Below are positions 33,608 through 42,876 of a stretch of 64,000 bases of DNA, piece by piece. Below the pieces are notes generated by a model. That model had not been told where the DNA came from, did no database searches, and worked only from the letters and a program-made list of their open reading frames with translations. This stretch comes from MH13 sp042140245 (GTDB lineage: Bacteria > Pseudomonadota > Alphaproteobacteria > Rhizobiales > MH13), in NCBI RefSeq assembly GCF_042140245.1, contig NZ_CP159483.1, positions 3,472,001 to 3,536,000 on the forward strand, written 5' to 3'. Within the stretch, counting starts at the first letter, position 1. Each line of letters opens with the position of its first letter. A program made the translations under genes and the position numbers.

Positions 33608-33747
33608 GGCGTGGCCAAAAGTTGGAGAAAAGCAATGCGTTGCACTCTTCTTCGCAAGCCTATCAGCCATAGGCAAGGCTTGACCTTGCACCCCATGCCC
33701 CTAGAACTGCGCAGCACTCCTCCTCCTTGCTCAGCGAGCCATTGTCC

Positions 33748-34407
33748 ATGCCTTATCCGGTCTACATTTTTGATGCTTACGGCACTCTGTTTGACGTACA
33801 CGCGGCTGTGCGTCGCTACGCCGACCAGATAGGGCCGGATGGGGCCAAACTGTCGCAAATCTGGCGTGATAAGCAGTTGGAATACTCCTGGGTGCGCGCG
33901 CTGTCCGGGCGGTACAAAGACTTTTGGCAGTTGACCGAAGAAGCCCTTGATACCGCCTTTGCTCTGGTGCCGAGCGTTGACCGGGCCTATCGCGACGATC
34001 TGCTGACGGCCTATTCACGCCTTGATTGTTACCCCGAGGTGCCCGCTGTTCTGCGAACGCTTTCAGAAGGCGGCGCAAAGCTTGCCATTCTCTCCAACGG
34101 CTCGCCGTCCATGCTGGAGGGTGCAGTGGAAGCTGCCGGTATTGGACCGCTTCTGGACGCCGTACTGTCTGTGGACCAACTGCGCACCTACAAGGCGCAT
34201 CCCGACGTCTACGACATGGCAACCAGCCAGTTTCGCACCTTTCCTGACAAAGTCTCATTTCAGTCTTCCAACCGGTGGGACATCGCAGGCGCGACCGCGT
34301 TTGGGTTCCGTACCGTTTGGATCAATCGTGCCGGTATGCCGGACGAGTATCTGGACCTATCGCCGGCTGCCGTGCTTGCCGACTTGAACGGCCTGGCTGC
34401 GCTTTAA
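33748..34407 (+). CDS. (S)-2-haloacid dehalogenase, HAD type II
   Basis: A 219-residue HAD-superfamily hydrolase. It matches type II 2-haloacid dehalogenases: nucleophile Asp in YIFDAYGTLFDV, SNGSPSMLEGAV, the lysine in TYKAHPDVYDMA and the characteristic FQSSNRWDIAGATAFGFRTV. The enzyme replaces halogen with hydroxyl on short 2-halo acids. ATG 33748 fits the family start. It is divergent from the aminotransferase gene. Confidence 0.9.
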   Translation: MPYPVYIFDAYGTLFDVHAAVRRYADQIGPDGAKLSQIWRDKQLEYSWVRALSGRYKDFWQLTEEALDTAFALVPSVDRAYRDDLLTAYSRLDCYPEVPAVLRTLSEGGAKLAILSNGSPSMLEGAVEAAGIGPLLDAVLSVDQLRTYKAHPDVYDMATSQFRTFPDKVSFQSSNRWDIAGATAFGFRTVWINRAGMPDEYLDLSPAAVLADLNGLAAL

Positions 34408-34904
34408 GCCGCAGCTTCGCGCTTAACCTTGCGCACGAACTTTGCCGCCGAGCGGTAATGGCTTGGGCCAGAGGATTCGGCCCAGCGACCGAGCGTCCAA
34501 TCGTTGGTCCAGGGATATATGTGTTTGGCGTAGAGCACATCATCGTCCAAGCTATCGATGAGGGCGAGGAAATTGGCATGGTGCTCTTTGAGCTGAGCCA
34601 TCATGTTGGCCCATGATTGCTCCGCTGCTGCCTCATAAACTTTGGCGTTGTAGGGCTTTAGCTGGTTCCATTTGTACCCTGGGGCAGGCACTTCAACCTC
34701 TCGGCCAGCCTTCCCATCTTCGTACCAACCGAAGAACAGATCCATCCAATGGACCCGGTGGCCGATCACCTGTTTGATCGATACCGCATCGTCTTTGTCA
34801 GGCTGGTTGGCCAGGTCTTCATCCAGACCATCGAGCAGTTTGATGAGCTTTGCGAACTCTTTCTCGGTGATGGTGCGCAGTTCAGTCTTGTCAGTAGCAG
34901 CCAT
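34404..34904 (-). CDS. ClbS/DfsB family four-helix protein
   Basis: A 166-residue protein of the ClbS/DfsB (DUF1706) family: VSIKQVIGHRVHWMDLFFGW, VPAPGYKWNQLKPYN and YPWTNDWTLGRWAESSGPSH are characteristic. ClbS protects colibactin producers by hydrolysing the toxin's cyclopropane warhead; most relatives are uncharacterised. Its stop codon overlaps the stop of the convergent dehalogenase gene. ATG 34904 is the family-like start. Confidence 0.85.
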   Translation of the reverse strand: MAATDKTELRTITEKEFAKLIKLLDGLDEDLANQPDKDDAVSIKQVIGHRVHWMDLFFGWYEDGKAGREVEVPAPGYKWNQLKPYNAKVYEAAAEQSWANMMAQLKEHHANFLALIDSLDDDVLYAKHIYPWTNDWTLGRWAESSGPSHYRSAAKFVRKVKREAAA

Positions 34905-35016
34905 GGATCCCCTCTGTGCCGAAGGAGGAGAAGCATAGCGGGCAGCACCTGCCATTGCGCACGGTCAATAGCTAGGATGCCGCGCGCCTTGTTGCTGACG
35001 CATGCTGACAGGCACG

Positions 35017-35613
35017 TTAGAGCGTTTCGCGCTCCACCCATTTTTGCACCACGGGCGGTTCATAGGCCTCTATCGCATCAAGCAGTGGATCAGGCTCTTT
35101 TGCGGAAAGCAGCGTGTTGCGCAGGCCAGGTTTCACAAAGCCTTCATCGCGCTGGTGATCAAGAAACACCATCAAAGGATCGTAGAAGCCGCGTACATTG
35201 AGCACGCCAATTGGCTTGTCGTGAAAACCAAGCTGGCCCCACGTCCAAACTTCAAACATCTCTTCCAACGTGCCAGTGCCACCGGGCAGGTTGACGAACC
35301 CATCGGAAAGCTCCGCCATGCGCGCTTTGCGCTCATGCATGGACCCGACGGCTTCCAGCCGGGTGAGACCTTTGTGGCCAATTTCCTTGTCCATCAGCGC
35401 TTTTGGGATGATGCCAATGACCTCACCACCAGCTGCCAAAGCCGCATCCGCGGTGATGCCCATAAGACCGACTTCCGCGCCGCCATAGACCAGCGTTGCC
35501 CCACGTCTGGCGATGGCTGTTCCGAGCGCCTCAGCAGCTGCTGCGTAGTCAGGATGGTTGCCAGGGTTCGACCCGCAGAAAACGCAGACCGATTTCATCT
35601 TTGCCGCCTTCAC
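35017..35613 (-). CDS. LOG family nucleoside 5'-monophosphate phosphoribohydrolase
   Basis: A 198-residue Rossmann-fold hydrolase of the TIGR00730/LOG family, which cleaves the N-glycosidic bond of nucleotides such as AMP or cytokinin nucleotides. Both signatures are present: GGAEVGLMGITADAAL and the PGGTGTLEEMFEV motif. GTG 35613 overlaps the upstream M20 stop by 4 nt (GTGA) and has GGGAG upstream; ATG 35598 is an alternative. Co-transcription with a peptidase has no obvious meaning. Confidence 0.9.
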   Translation of the reverse strand: MKAAKMKSVCVFCGSNPGNHPDYAAAAEALGTAIARRGATLVYGGAEVGLMGITADAALAAGGEVIGIIPKALMDKEIGHKGLTRLEAVGSMHERKARMAELSDGFVNLPGGTGTLEEMFEVWTWGQLGFHDKPIGVLNVRGFYDPLMVFLDHQRDEGFVKPGLRNTLLSAKEPDPLLDAIEAYEPPVVQKWVERETL

Positions 35614-37016
35614 GCTGTTTCTCCCAGGGCAAACAGGATGCGCACCCAAGATCGGATGCCCTTGCGGTAGCTTTCCAACTCGTACTTTTCGTTGGGCGAG
35701 TGGATCTGATCATCGCCCAAACCGAACCCAACCAGCACGCTTTCCAGACCCAATCGGGTCTGAAAATCGCCGACGATGGGGATCGAGCCGCCAACGCCAA
35801 TGAACGCAGCAGGTTTTGGCCATTCATCGGTCAACGCTTGTTGCGCGGCAACAAAAGCCGGTCCGGTTGTGTCCAGTTCAATGCCCGGCCCTGCGCCCTT
35901 GTTTTTGAACACTGCCTTGCAATCTGCGGGCAGGCGTTCGGTAACAAACGCCTCAAAGCTCCGGCGCACAGCATCAGGATCTTGGCCCTTGACCAATCGA
36001 CAGGAAATTTTGGCGGATGCGGCGGCAGGCAACACCGTTTTGAAGCCCTCACCGGTGTAGCCGGAGGTGATACCGTTCACTTCAAGCGTTGGGCGCGACC
36101 AAATCTGTTCCAGCACCGAGCGGCCCTTTTCACCTGCTGGTACAGACAGGCCGACATCACCCAAAAACGCCTCTGGTGAGAAATCGAGCTGTTGCCACAT
36201 CGCCATGATGTCGTCAGGCACCTCGGCCACGCCATCGTAAAATCCTGGCAACGTTATCGCGCCGTCATCGTCATGCAGGTCGGCAATGATCTTGGCGAGG
36301 ACGTGGGCCGGGTTGCGCGCAGCACCACCGAAATAGCCTGAATGCAGATCCTTATCCGCCGCCTCAATCGTGACTTCCACACCATACATACCGCGCAGCC
36401 GCGTGGTGATGCCGGGTGTGTCGCGATCCCACATATTCGTGTCGCAGACGAGGGCGACATCAGCTTTCAGATCATCGGTGTGGGCATCCAAAAAGCCAGG
36501 CAAAGAAGGGCTGCCAGACTCTTCCTCTCCCTCAAAAATGATCGTGATCGGGATCGGCAGTTTGCCGGTTGCCTGGATGCAAGCGCGGCACGCTTCGATG
36601 AAGGTCATGATCTGACCTTTGTCATCAGCCGCGCCGCGCGCCACGATCTTTTTTGACCCGTCGGCACGGGTCTCGACAATGGGATCAAACGGGTCGCGAT
36701 CCCAAAGCTCCAACGGGTCTACAGGCTGCACATCATAGTGCCCGTAGAACAGCGCACGTGGACCGTCGCTTGCAGCGTCATCCCACTTGGCAACGATGAT
36801 GGGATGGCCAGGGGTTGTATGCGTGGTGACTTTAAAGCCCAAGCTCTCCAACTCGCCATGCACATGGGCAGCGGTTTTTCTGACCTCGCCATTATAGGCT
36901 GGATCGGTGGAAATAGAGGGGATACGCAGCAGCGCGAACAGGCGCTCAAGGCTTTGCTCAAACTGCGCATCAGCAGCGTTTAGCGCTGGCGCAAGTGACG
37001 TGGATGATGTGCTCAT
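35610..37016 (-). CDS. M20 family metallo-dipeptidase
   Basis: A 468-residue zinc peptidase of the carnosinase-like M20 group. Metal ligands and catalytic residues are in ALFYGHYDVQPVDP, ARGAADDKGQ, FEGEEESGSPSL, DTNMWDRD and a C-terminal IHSPNEKYELES. The dimerisation domain lies in the middle. ATG 37016 was chosen over the open extension to 37082. A paralogue of identical length lies at 59846-61252. Confidence 0.92.
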   Translation of the reverse strand: MSTSSTSLAPALNAADAQFEQSLERLFALLRIPSISTDPAYNGEVRKTAAHVHGELESLGFKVTTHTTPGHPIIVAKWDDAASDGPRALFYGHYDVQPVDPLELWDRDPFDPIVETRADGSKKIVARGAADDKGQIMTFIEACRACIQATGKLPIPITIIFEGEEESGSPSLPGFLDAHTDDLKADVALVCDTNMWDRDTPGITTRLRGMYGVEVTIEAADKDLHSGYFGGAARNPAHVLAKIIADLHDDDGAITLPGFYDGVAEVPDDIMAMWQQLDFSPEAFLGDVGLSVPAGEKGRSVLEQIWSRPTLEVNGITSGYTGEGFKTVLPAAASAKISCRLVKGQDPDAVRRSFEAFVTERLPADCKAVFKNKGAGPGIELDTTGPAFVAAQQALTDEWPKPAAFIGVGGSIPIVGDFQTRLGLESVLVGFGLGDDQIHSPNEKYELESYRKGIRSWVRILFALGETA

Positions 37017-37048
37017 GATAGAATCGGTTCCAGAACCGGAGGATGGGA

Positions 37049-37477
37049 ATGGCAGAGAACAAGACCCAAGCAACCGATGCAAGCGTGGAACGTTTTCTCA
37101 GCGCCGTTGAGCCACATCGGCGGCGTGACGATGGGATCGCTTTGGACGCACTGTTCCGGCGCGTGACCGGATGGAACCCAGTGATGTGGGGCGACAGCAT
37201 CGTGGGCTATGGGCAGTACCACTATCGCTATGAAAGCGGCCGTGAGGGCGATTTCCTGGCCACAGGTTTCTCACCGCGCAAATCGAGCCTCAGCCTCTAC
37301 ATCATGCCCGGCTACCAACAGATGGGCGATATGCTCGACCGGCTGGGCAAGCACAAAATTGGCAAGGCCTGTTTATACGTCAACAAGCTTGCCGATGTGG
37401 ATGAAGATGTTCTTGCCGAGATCATCCGCGCCGGACTGGATGATCTTGGCAAACGATATGAGGTGAAGGCCAGCTAA
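37049..37477 (+). CDS. DUF1801 domain-containing protein
   Basis: A 142-residue small soluble protein. The core (ALFRRVTGWNPVMWGDSIVG, GFSPRKSSLSLYIMPGY, KHKIGKACLYVNKLADVDED) is a DUF1801 (YdhG-like) domain of unknown function. GGAGG stands 6 nt before ATG 37049, which decides the start over ATG 37043. Its stop overlaps the stop of the convergent HerA-like gene. Confidence 0.88.
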   Translation: MAENKTQATDASVERFLSAVEPHRRRDDGIALDALFRRVTGWNPVMWGDSIVGYGQYHYRYESGREGDFLATGFSPRKSSLSLYIMPGYQQMGDMLDRLGKHKIGKACLYVNKLADVDEDVLAEIIRAGLDDLGKRYEVKAS

Positions 37478-39156
37478 CGCCGCAGGCTACCCAGAATACC
37501 GCGCACAACCGCGCGACCAATCTGAGTACCAGCCGAACGCATGATCGATTTCATCATCGCTTCGGTTGGCGTTTGGCGGGAAGACCGACGCCGACGGGAT
37601 GAGCTAGATCGTGAGCTTGTGCGGCGCTCGGTTCGGCGCGAGTCGCGCTCACCATAATCATAGTTCCGGCTGCGGGGACCAAACTCGGGAATATCGAAGC
37701 CAGAACGGGTGCGACGGCTGCCGGACCGGCGATCATCGTAGTCATCGTCATCTTCATAGTCGTCACGACGACGGGCACGTTCTTTCTCTTCCTTCTCCCG
37801 GGCCTTGCGCTCTTCTTCCTCTTGCAGGGCGCGCGCCTCGGCGGCTGCCGCATCCTCACCACGCTTCTTCAAGATTTCATACGCGGACTCGCGGTCGACG
37901 GCTTCGTCGTACTGGCCAAGAACCGGTGAGGTTTTCATGTGCTCGGCACGCTCATCGTCCTCAAGCGGGCCAAGGCGCGAGGATGGCGGGCGAATCAGCG
38001 TGCGCTGCACGATGGACGGCACGCCCTTTTTCTCCAGCGTTGAAACCAGCGCCTCGCCGACGCCAAGCTGGGTGATCACCTCAAACGCATCGAGTTCGGG
38101 GTTGGGGCGGAACGTTTCAGCGGCGGCTTTCACAGCGCGTTGATCGCGCGGGGTGAAGGCACGCAGAGCATGCTGCACGCGGTTGCCGATTTGGCTGAGC
38201 ACCTCATCTGGCACATCCAAGGGGTTTTGGGTGACGAAGTAGACGCCGACACCCTTCGAGCGGATCAAGCGACACACTTGCTCCACGCGTTCCAGCAGCG
38301 CCTTGGGCGCCTCATCAAAGAGCAGATGCGCTTCATCGAAGAAGAACACAACGCGTGGTTTGTCTGGATTGCCGACCTCTGGAAGTTCCTCAAAAAGCTC
38401 CGAAAGCAACCACAACAGGAAGGTTGCGTAGAGGCGCGGATTGTTCATCAGCTTATCGGCGGCCAGCACCGACACGATGCCACGGCCATCGGTGTGCGTG
38501 CGCATGAAATCAGCGATTTTTAGCGCCGGTTCGCCGAAGAAATTGGCCCCACCCTGGTCTTCCAGCACCAACAAGCGACGCTGGATCGCCCCGATGGAGG
38601 CAGTAGAGACATTGCCGTACTTGGCCGAAATCTCATCCTTACGCTCATCCAGGTTCAGCAGCATCGCCCGAAGATCTTTCAGGTCGAGCAGCATCAAGCC
38701 TTCTTCGTCAGCGATGCGGAAGGCGATGTTGAGCACGCCCTCCTGCGTCTCATTCAAATCCATCAGGCGGGAGAGAAGCAGCGGTCCCATTTCCGAGATC
38801 GTTGTGCGGATTGGGTGACCCTTTTCGCCAAACAGATCCCAGAAGATCGTTGGCGTTGCTTCATAGGTGTACTCATCCTTGAAGCCGATGGTTTCGGCGC
38901 GCGCTTCCAAAAAATCCTTCTCTGTGCCAGCGACAGCAATGCCGGAGAGATCGCCTTTGACATCGGCACAGAACACCGGAACGCCTGCGCGAGAAAAACC
39001 CTCCGCCATGATCTGCAAGGTCACGGTTTTACCCGTACCGGTTGCACCGGTGATCAGCCCGTGCCGGTTGGCAAGCTTCAACGCCAGATGTTGAGGCGCA
39101 GGCGTGTCGGTGTCGGAGCTTGCGGTTCCAAGGTAGATGGCATCGTCTTTATACAT
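37474..39156 (-). CDS. HerA/YjgR-type ATPase (DUF853)
   Basis: A 560-residue P-loop ATPase. Walker A (LITGATGTGKTVTLQIMAEG) lies near residue 35 and Walker B-type VVFFFDEAHLLFDEAP near 240, with RSKGVGVYFVTQNPLDVPDE after it, all diagnostic of DUF853/YjgR. The last 120 residues are very charged and Arg/Ser-rich, then MMKSIMRSAGTQIGRAVVRG. Role uncertain; related HerA proteins move DNA. ATG 39156 (MYKDDAIYLG) is chosen because the 102 upstream codons look non-coding. Confidence 0.88.
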   Translation of the reverse strand: MYKDDAIYLGTASSDTDTPAPQHLALKLANRHGLITGATGTGKTVTLQIMAEGFSRAGVPVFCADVKGDLSGIAVAGTEKDFLEARAETIGFKDEYTYEATPTIFWDLFGEKGHPIRTTISEMGPLLLSRLMDLNETQEGVLNIAFRIADEEGLMLLDLKDLRAMLLNLDERKDEISAKYGNVSTASIGAIQRRLLVLEDQGGANFFGEPALKIADFMRTHTDGRGIVSVLAADKLMNNPRLYATFLLWLLSELFEELPEVGNPDKPRVVFFFDEAHLLFDEAPKALLERVEQVCRLIRSKGVGVYFVTQNPLDVPDEVLSQIGNRVQHALRAFTPRDQRAVKAAAETFRPNPELDAFEVITQLGVGEALVSTLEKKGVPSIVQRTLIRPPSSRLGPLEDDERAEHMKTSPVLGQYDEAVDRESAYEILKKRGEDAAAAEARALQEEEERKAREKEEKERARRRDDYEDDDDYDDRRSGSRRTRSGFDIPEFGPRSRNYDYGERDSRRTERRTSSRSSSSRRRRSSRQTPTEAMMKSIMRSAGTQIGRAVVRGILGSLRR

Positions 39157-39339
39157 GATGGTCTCATCGCTAGTGAGGAATGGCGGCGACGGGTCAGAGT
39201 ATGACCTGCAAAGTACCGCTTTGTCTGGGGATTTGCCGTGGGATGCAAGGGCAAGATGGAAGGAAATGCCTTGAAATCCAGCCTTGCCCGACGCAAGGGT
39301 GCGCGCAACGCATTCGCTTAGGACAGGAAGGAAGCGAGC

Positions 39340-39801
39340 ATGGAAGAGCTGATTGGCCGCATCACGGACGCTGTGGGCATTGACGAACAAACCGCGCAAA
39401 CGGCCATTGGAGTGATTTTGGGATTTCTCAACAAGGAAGGCCCAGACGATGCGATGAGCCAACTTATGGAGGCCATTCCTGGCGCTGATGCGTTCATCGC
39501 CAACCTTACCGAAGGCGGCGATGACGCCAGTGGCGGCCTCGCTGGAGCGCTCGGTGGCCTGATGGGCGGATCGAGCGGCGGCGGTGGCCTAGGCGGACTT
39601 GCCGGTGCTGTTGGTGGTTTGATGGGCGGACAAACCGGTGGTCTGATGTCAGCAGCCAGCGAGTTGATGAGCGCTGGGCTTGATATGGGCCAGATTCAGG
39701 GTGTGACACAGGAAGTGGTTGGCTTCGCGCGTGAAAAGGCGGGCGACGAAGTTGTCGGCCAAATCATCGCGCAGATCCCAGGCATGGATCAGTTCACGTA
39801 A
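39340..39801 (+). CDS. Glycine-rich small protein, DUF2267/DUF2780-like
   Basis: A 153-residue soluble protein. The N-terminus (MEELIGRITDAVGIDEQTAQ, then FLNKEG) and C-terminus (VVGFAREKAGDEVVGQIIAQ) resemble DUF2267/DUF2780-type proteins. A central Gly/Met-rich tract has repeated GGLMGG motifs (about residues 65-105). No signal peptide. Function unknown. It is followed by a hairpin terminator. Confidence 0.65.
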   Translation: MEELIGRITDAVGIDEQTAQTAIGVILGFLNKEGPDDAMSQLMEAIPGADAFIANLTEGGDDASGGLAGALGGLMGGSSGGGGLGGLAGAVGGLMGGQTGGLMSAASELMSAGLDMGQIQGVTQEVVGFAREKAGDEVVGQIIAQIPGMDQFT

Positions 39802-39827
39802 AGCCGACGACTCAGCTTGGTTTTGGA

Positions 39828-39859
39828 GGCCATCGCAGCTTAGGCTGCGGTGGCCTTTT
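39828..39859 (+). terminator. Terminator overlapping the dusA 3' end
   Basis: GGCCATCGCAGC and GCTGCGGTGGCC pair over 12 bp (one G-U) around TTAG, followed by TTTTG. It ends the upstream plus-strand gene, and its right arm is also the last codons of dusA on the minus strand. Confidence 0.75.
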
Positions 39860-40844
39860 GCGTTTGGCGCTGCTCCACCGCACTGAGAGCCTGCAGCACC
39901 AGCTCCGGCCCAGCGCCATCCAGATGAGCACCTTCTGAGAGAATACGCCGCCATTGGCGCGCGCCCGGCTGACCGGCGAACAGCCCAATCATGTGACGGG
40001 TGATCTGGTTGAGACGGCCACCTTGTACGAGGTGCTTTTCAATGTAGGGCAGCATCGCGCGCACCACATCACCGCGCGATTGAGAGGATGATGTATCGCC
40101 AAACAGGACTTCATCGGCGTGGAGCAGAATGTCGGCTGGGGTTTGATACGCAGCCCGACCGATCATCACTTCATCCATGCCCTGATCAAGCAAGGTCTTG
40201 GCATCTGCCAGAGCTGCAATACCACCATTGATGCCCATCCAGAGGTCAGGGAATTCGCGCTTCATCGCCAGCACCAAATCATAGTCCAGCGGTGGAACAT
40301 CGCGGTTTTCTTTCGGTGAAAGTCCTTCCAACCAGGCTTTTCGAGCGTGAACAATCACCGCATCGACCCCGGCATCGCGCACCTTGGCGATGAAATCTGG
40401 AAGCACCTGGTGCGGGTCTTGATCATCAACGCCAACGCGGCACTTCACTGTGACAGGGATCGTCGTGGCGCGTTTCATCGCCTCCACAAGGCCTGCTACA
40501 TGCGCCGCATCGCGCATCAAGCAGGCACCGAATGTGCCGGACTGGACGCGATCCGACGGGCAACCACAATTCAGGTTGATCGCATCATAGCCACGGTCAG
40601 CACCAATGCGCGCAGCCTCAGCCAACTTAGCAGGGTCTGAACCACCTAGCTGAAGGACGATTGGATGTTCTGCGGGCGAGAACCCAAGCAAACGCTTACG
40701 GACGCCGTGGATCACAGCATCCGCCGTCACCATTTCGGTGTAAAGCACGGCCCGCCGCGACATCAGCCGATGAAAATACCGGCAGTGACGGTCCGTCCAA
40801 TCCATCATTGGAGCCACGGATAGTTTAAAACCTTGATTTTTCAT
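39840..40844 (-). CDS. dusA: tRNA-dihydrouridine synthase A
   Basis: FMN enzyme that reduces U20/U20a in the tRNA D-loop. The 334-residue protein has the DusA start (LSVAPMMDWTDRHCRYFHRL), the NCGCPSDRVQSGTFGACLM catalytic-cysteine region, and KCRVGVDD and GINGGI phosphate-binding motifs. The 5' end of dusA is a known integration site for genomic islands. Here the gene is intact, and a recombinase remnant begins 97 nt upstream. Confidence 0.95.
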   Translation of the reverse strand: MKNQGFKLSVAPMMDWTDRHCRYFHRLMSRRAVLYTEMVTADAVIHGVRKRLLGFSPAEHPIVLQLGGSDPAKLAEAARIGADRGYDAINLNCGCPSDRVQSGTFGACLMRDAAHVAGLVEAMKRATTIPVTVKCRVGVDDQDPHQVLPDFIAKVRDAGVDAVIVHARKAWLEGLSPKENRDVPPLDYDLVLAMKREFPDLWMGINGGIAALADAKTLLDQGMDEVMIGRAAYQTPADILLHADEVLFGDTSSSQSRGDVVRAMLPYIEKHLVQGGRLNQITRHMIGLFAGQPGARQWRRILSEGAHLDGAGPELVLQALSAVEQRQTQKATAA

Positions 40845-40941
40845 CTTTTTTTCAATTGGCCACAGTCGAGGTTCTTACGCTGGATTTCGCCCGAAATACC
40901 CCTAGATCGCTCCGCATCGATGACGGCTAGCGCACACTAAA

Positions 40942-41070
40942 ATGGCGTCCATTTCTGGGCTTCCTTCCGGTGCTTATCGCGTCCAAGTATGGCGTAAAGG
41001 ACGCTATGCCAGTGAGACCTTTTTACGGCGCGACGACGCCCATCGCTGGGCTAGCCGAGCCGAAACGCGC
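40942..41070 (+). pseudogene. Remnant of a phage-type tyrosine integrase
   Basis: The first 41 codons read MASISGLPSGAYRVQVWRKG, then RYASETFLRRDDAHRWA, the typical N-terminal arm-binding start of phage/island integrases found in alphaproteobacteria. Beyond this the open frame (to 41421) loses all similarity and no catalytic R-H-R-Y domain follows, so only the 5' end survives. It points away from dusA, the site such integrases use. Confidence 0.65.
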
Positions 41071-41251
41071 ACGCTGCTTATCTGCGATCGTAAAGACCCA
41101 TGCAACAAAGTGGGAAACAATGAACGCATCCCGCGGCCAGACGCTTCCGGTTATGACGCTTGGGCAACGGTTCGAGCGCAAGCCAGAACGCGTGAGGTTC
41201 CAGTTTATCCCGAAGCGTGCGCATCTTCCAATGTTCAAGGCCTACTCCTGG

Positions 41252-41956
41252 CTAAACTGATCGCGTCATACCGCCATCAATGCGGATATTTTGGCCGGTC
41301 ACGTAAGCTGCTTCGTCAGACGCAAGGTAACAGACCAGGCCAGCCACTTCCTGCACTTTGCCATAGCGACCCATGGGCACGCGTTGTCGGCGCTCGTCTT
41401 TCTCCGGCAAGCTATCAATAAAGCCCGGCAACACATTGTTCATGCGCACATTCTCAGCGGCGTATTTGTCGGCAAACATTTTGGCGAAGCTAGAAAGACC
41501 AGATCGAAAAACGCCAGAGGTGACGAAGGCCAAGTCGGGCTCGGCAGCTGCAAAACTGGAAATGTTGATGATCGCGCCGCCGCCCTGTTTTGCCATGATC
41601 GGCGCGACTAGACGGGTCGGTCGGATCACATTCATCAACAGATAGTCCATGGCTATATGCCAGTCCTCATCGCTGATCTCCAAAAGGTCGCCCTTCGGCG
41701 CATGGCCCGCCGAGTTCACCAGAACATCGATGCGGCCCCAGCGCTCCATAGCAGCATCCACCAGCTTTTGCAGATCAGCTGTTTCCAGATTGGAACCAGT
41801 GATGCCAACACCGCCCAACTCCTTGGCCAAGGCTTCGCCATTGCCTGACACCGACAGGATGCCAACCCCATAGCCCTTCTCAGCCAACTGCCGGGCAGCC
41901 CCGGCCCCGATGCCGCGACCGCCGGCTGTTATCAGCGCTACTTTCTGCGATGCCAT
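41252..41956 (-). CDS. SDR-family protein with atypical active site
   Basis: A 234-residue Rossmann-fold short-chain dehydrogenase/reductase-like protein: nucleotide motif ITAGGRGIGAGAARQL, NSAG motif DVLVNSAGHA and the C-terminal YVTGQNIRIDGGM. Counting from the active-site Ser (INISS), the usual Tyr and Lys positions hold Ser and Arg (TSGVFRSG), so catalysis must differ from the classical Tyr-Lys type. ATG 41956 has GGAG 8 nt upstream. It is divergent from a second SDR with the same change. Confidence 0.85.
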   Translation of the reverse strand: MASQKVALITAGGRGIGAGAARQLAEKGYGVGILSVSGNGEALAKELGGVGITGSNLETADLQKLVDAAMERWGRIDVLVNSAGHAPKGDLLEISDEDWHIAMDYLLMNVIRPTRLVAPIMAKQGGGAIINISSFAAAEPDLAFVTSGVFRSGLSSFAKMFADKYAAENVRMNNVLPGFIDSLPEKDERRQRVPMGRYGKVQEVAGLVCYLASDEAAYVTGQNIRIDGGMTRSV

Positions 41957-42044
41957 TGGACGTTCTCCGTTTTTCCTGTTCATTGCAGTCTTGCTTACCT
42001 GCCCTTAGGGCCGCAAAGACGCGGCGAGTTAAAAGGAAATCTAA

Positions 42045-42824
42045 ATGGATATGGGATTTGCCGGTCGCAATGCGTTGCTCACCGGGGCCAGCAAGGGTAT
42101 GGGCCGCGCTTGTGCCATAGCGCTGGGTCAGGAAGGCGTTAACCTGACGATCATCGCGCGCGGCGAGGAGGCGCTGGCGCAAACAGCCTCCGACATCCAG
42201 GCAAAGACCGGCGCAACCGTGCAGACCGTTGCCGCCGATGTTACAACGCTCGAAGGGCGCGCGGCGGCACTGGCGGCATGCCCGGAGCCAGACATCCTTC
42301 TTAACAATGCCGGTGGCATGAAACCGGGCGATTTTCGCGACCACGACCGCGATCAATGGATTGAAGCGCTGGATCTGATGATGCTTGCGCCCATCGAGAT
42401 GATACGAGCTACTTTCGATGGCATGGTTCAGCGCGGCTTTGGCCGCATCGTCAACATCACCTCGCGAGGTGTTAAAATCCCGCATGCTGAACTGTCGCTC
42501 TCAAATGGTGCGCGCACAGGGCTTGTGGGCTTCTGCGCCGGCATCGCCCGGCTGGGCGTTGCCAACAATGTCACGATCAACAATATCCTGCCTGGGATCG
42601 TGGACAGCGATGGCCAACGTCATCATGTTGAGAAGCTGGTGGAGACAACCGGCAAGAGTTTTGAGGAGATCTGGAACGTTCGCGCCGCCAAAAGTCCAGC
42701 CAAGCGTTTCGGCCGCCCGGAGGAAATCGGCGCGCTCTTTACCTTTCTGGCTTCGGCCCATGCAGGTCTGATGACCGGGCAGTCGATTTTGATGGATGGC
42801 GGCGATTACCCAGGCACCCTTTGA
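42045..42824 (+). CDS. SDR-family protein with atypical active site
   Basis: A 259-residue SDR. It has LLTGASKGMGRACAIALGQE, a GGMKPGD version of the NNAG motif (ILLNNAGGM) and GQSILMDGGDYPG at the end. After the active-site Ser (NITSRGVK) the Tyr-x3-Lys is replaced by Ser-x3-Arg (LSNGAR). I have seen this LSN..R pattern in a subset of SDRs annotated as 3-oxoacyl-ACP-reductase-like. First gene of the catabolic unit that continues with dapA-like and dadA-like genes. Confidence 0.87.
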   Translation: MDMGFAGRNALLTGASKGMGRACAIALGQEGVNLTIIARGEEALAQTASDIQAKTGATVQTVAADVTTLEGRAAALAACPEPDILLNNAGGMKPGDFRDHDRDQWIEALDLMMLAPIEMIRATFDGMVQRGFGRIVNITSRGVKIPHAELSLSNGARTGLVGFCAGIARLGVANNVTINNILPGIVDSDGQRHHVEKLVETTGKSFEEIWNVRAAKSPAKRFGRPEEIGALFTFLASAHAGLMTGQSILMDGGDYPGTL

Positions 42825-42876
42825 CAGCCCATCATCATGTCCTAATGTGGCTGTAACTGACCTTAGGAGAGAAAGC

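Noticed and set aside
40780..40844. Second copy of the dusA 5' end as an island attachment site within the window
   Set aside because: I looked for a repeat of the segment encoding APMMDWTDRHC elsewhere in the window and did not see one; it may lie beyond 64000.
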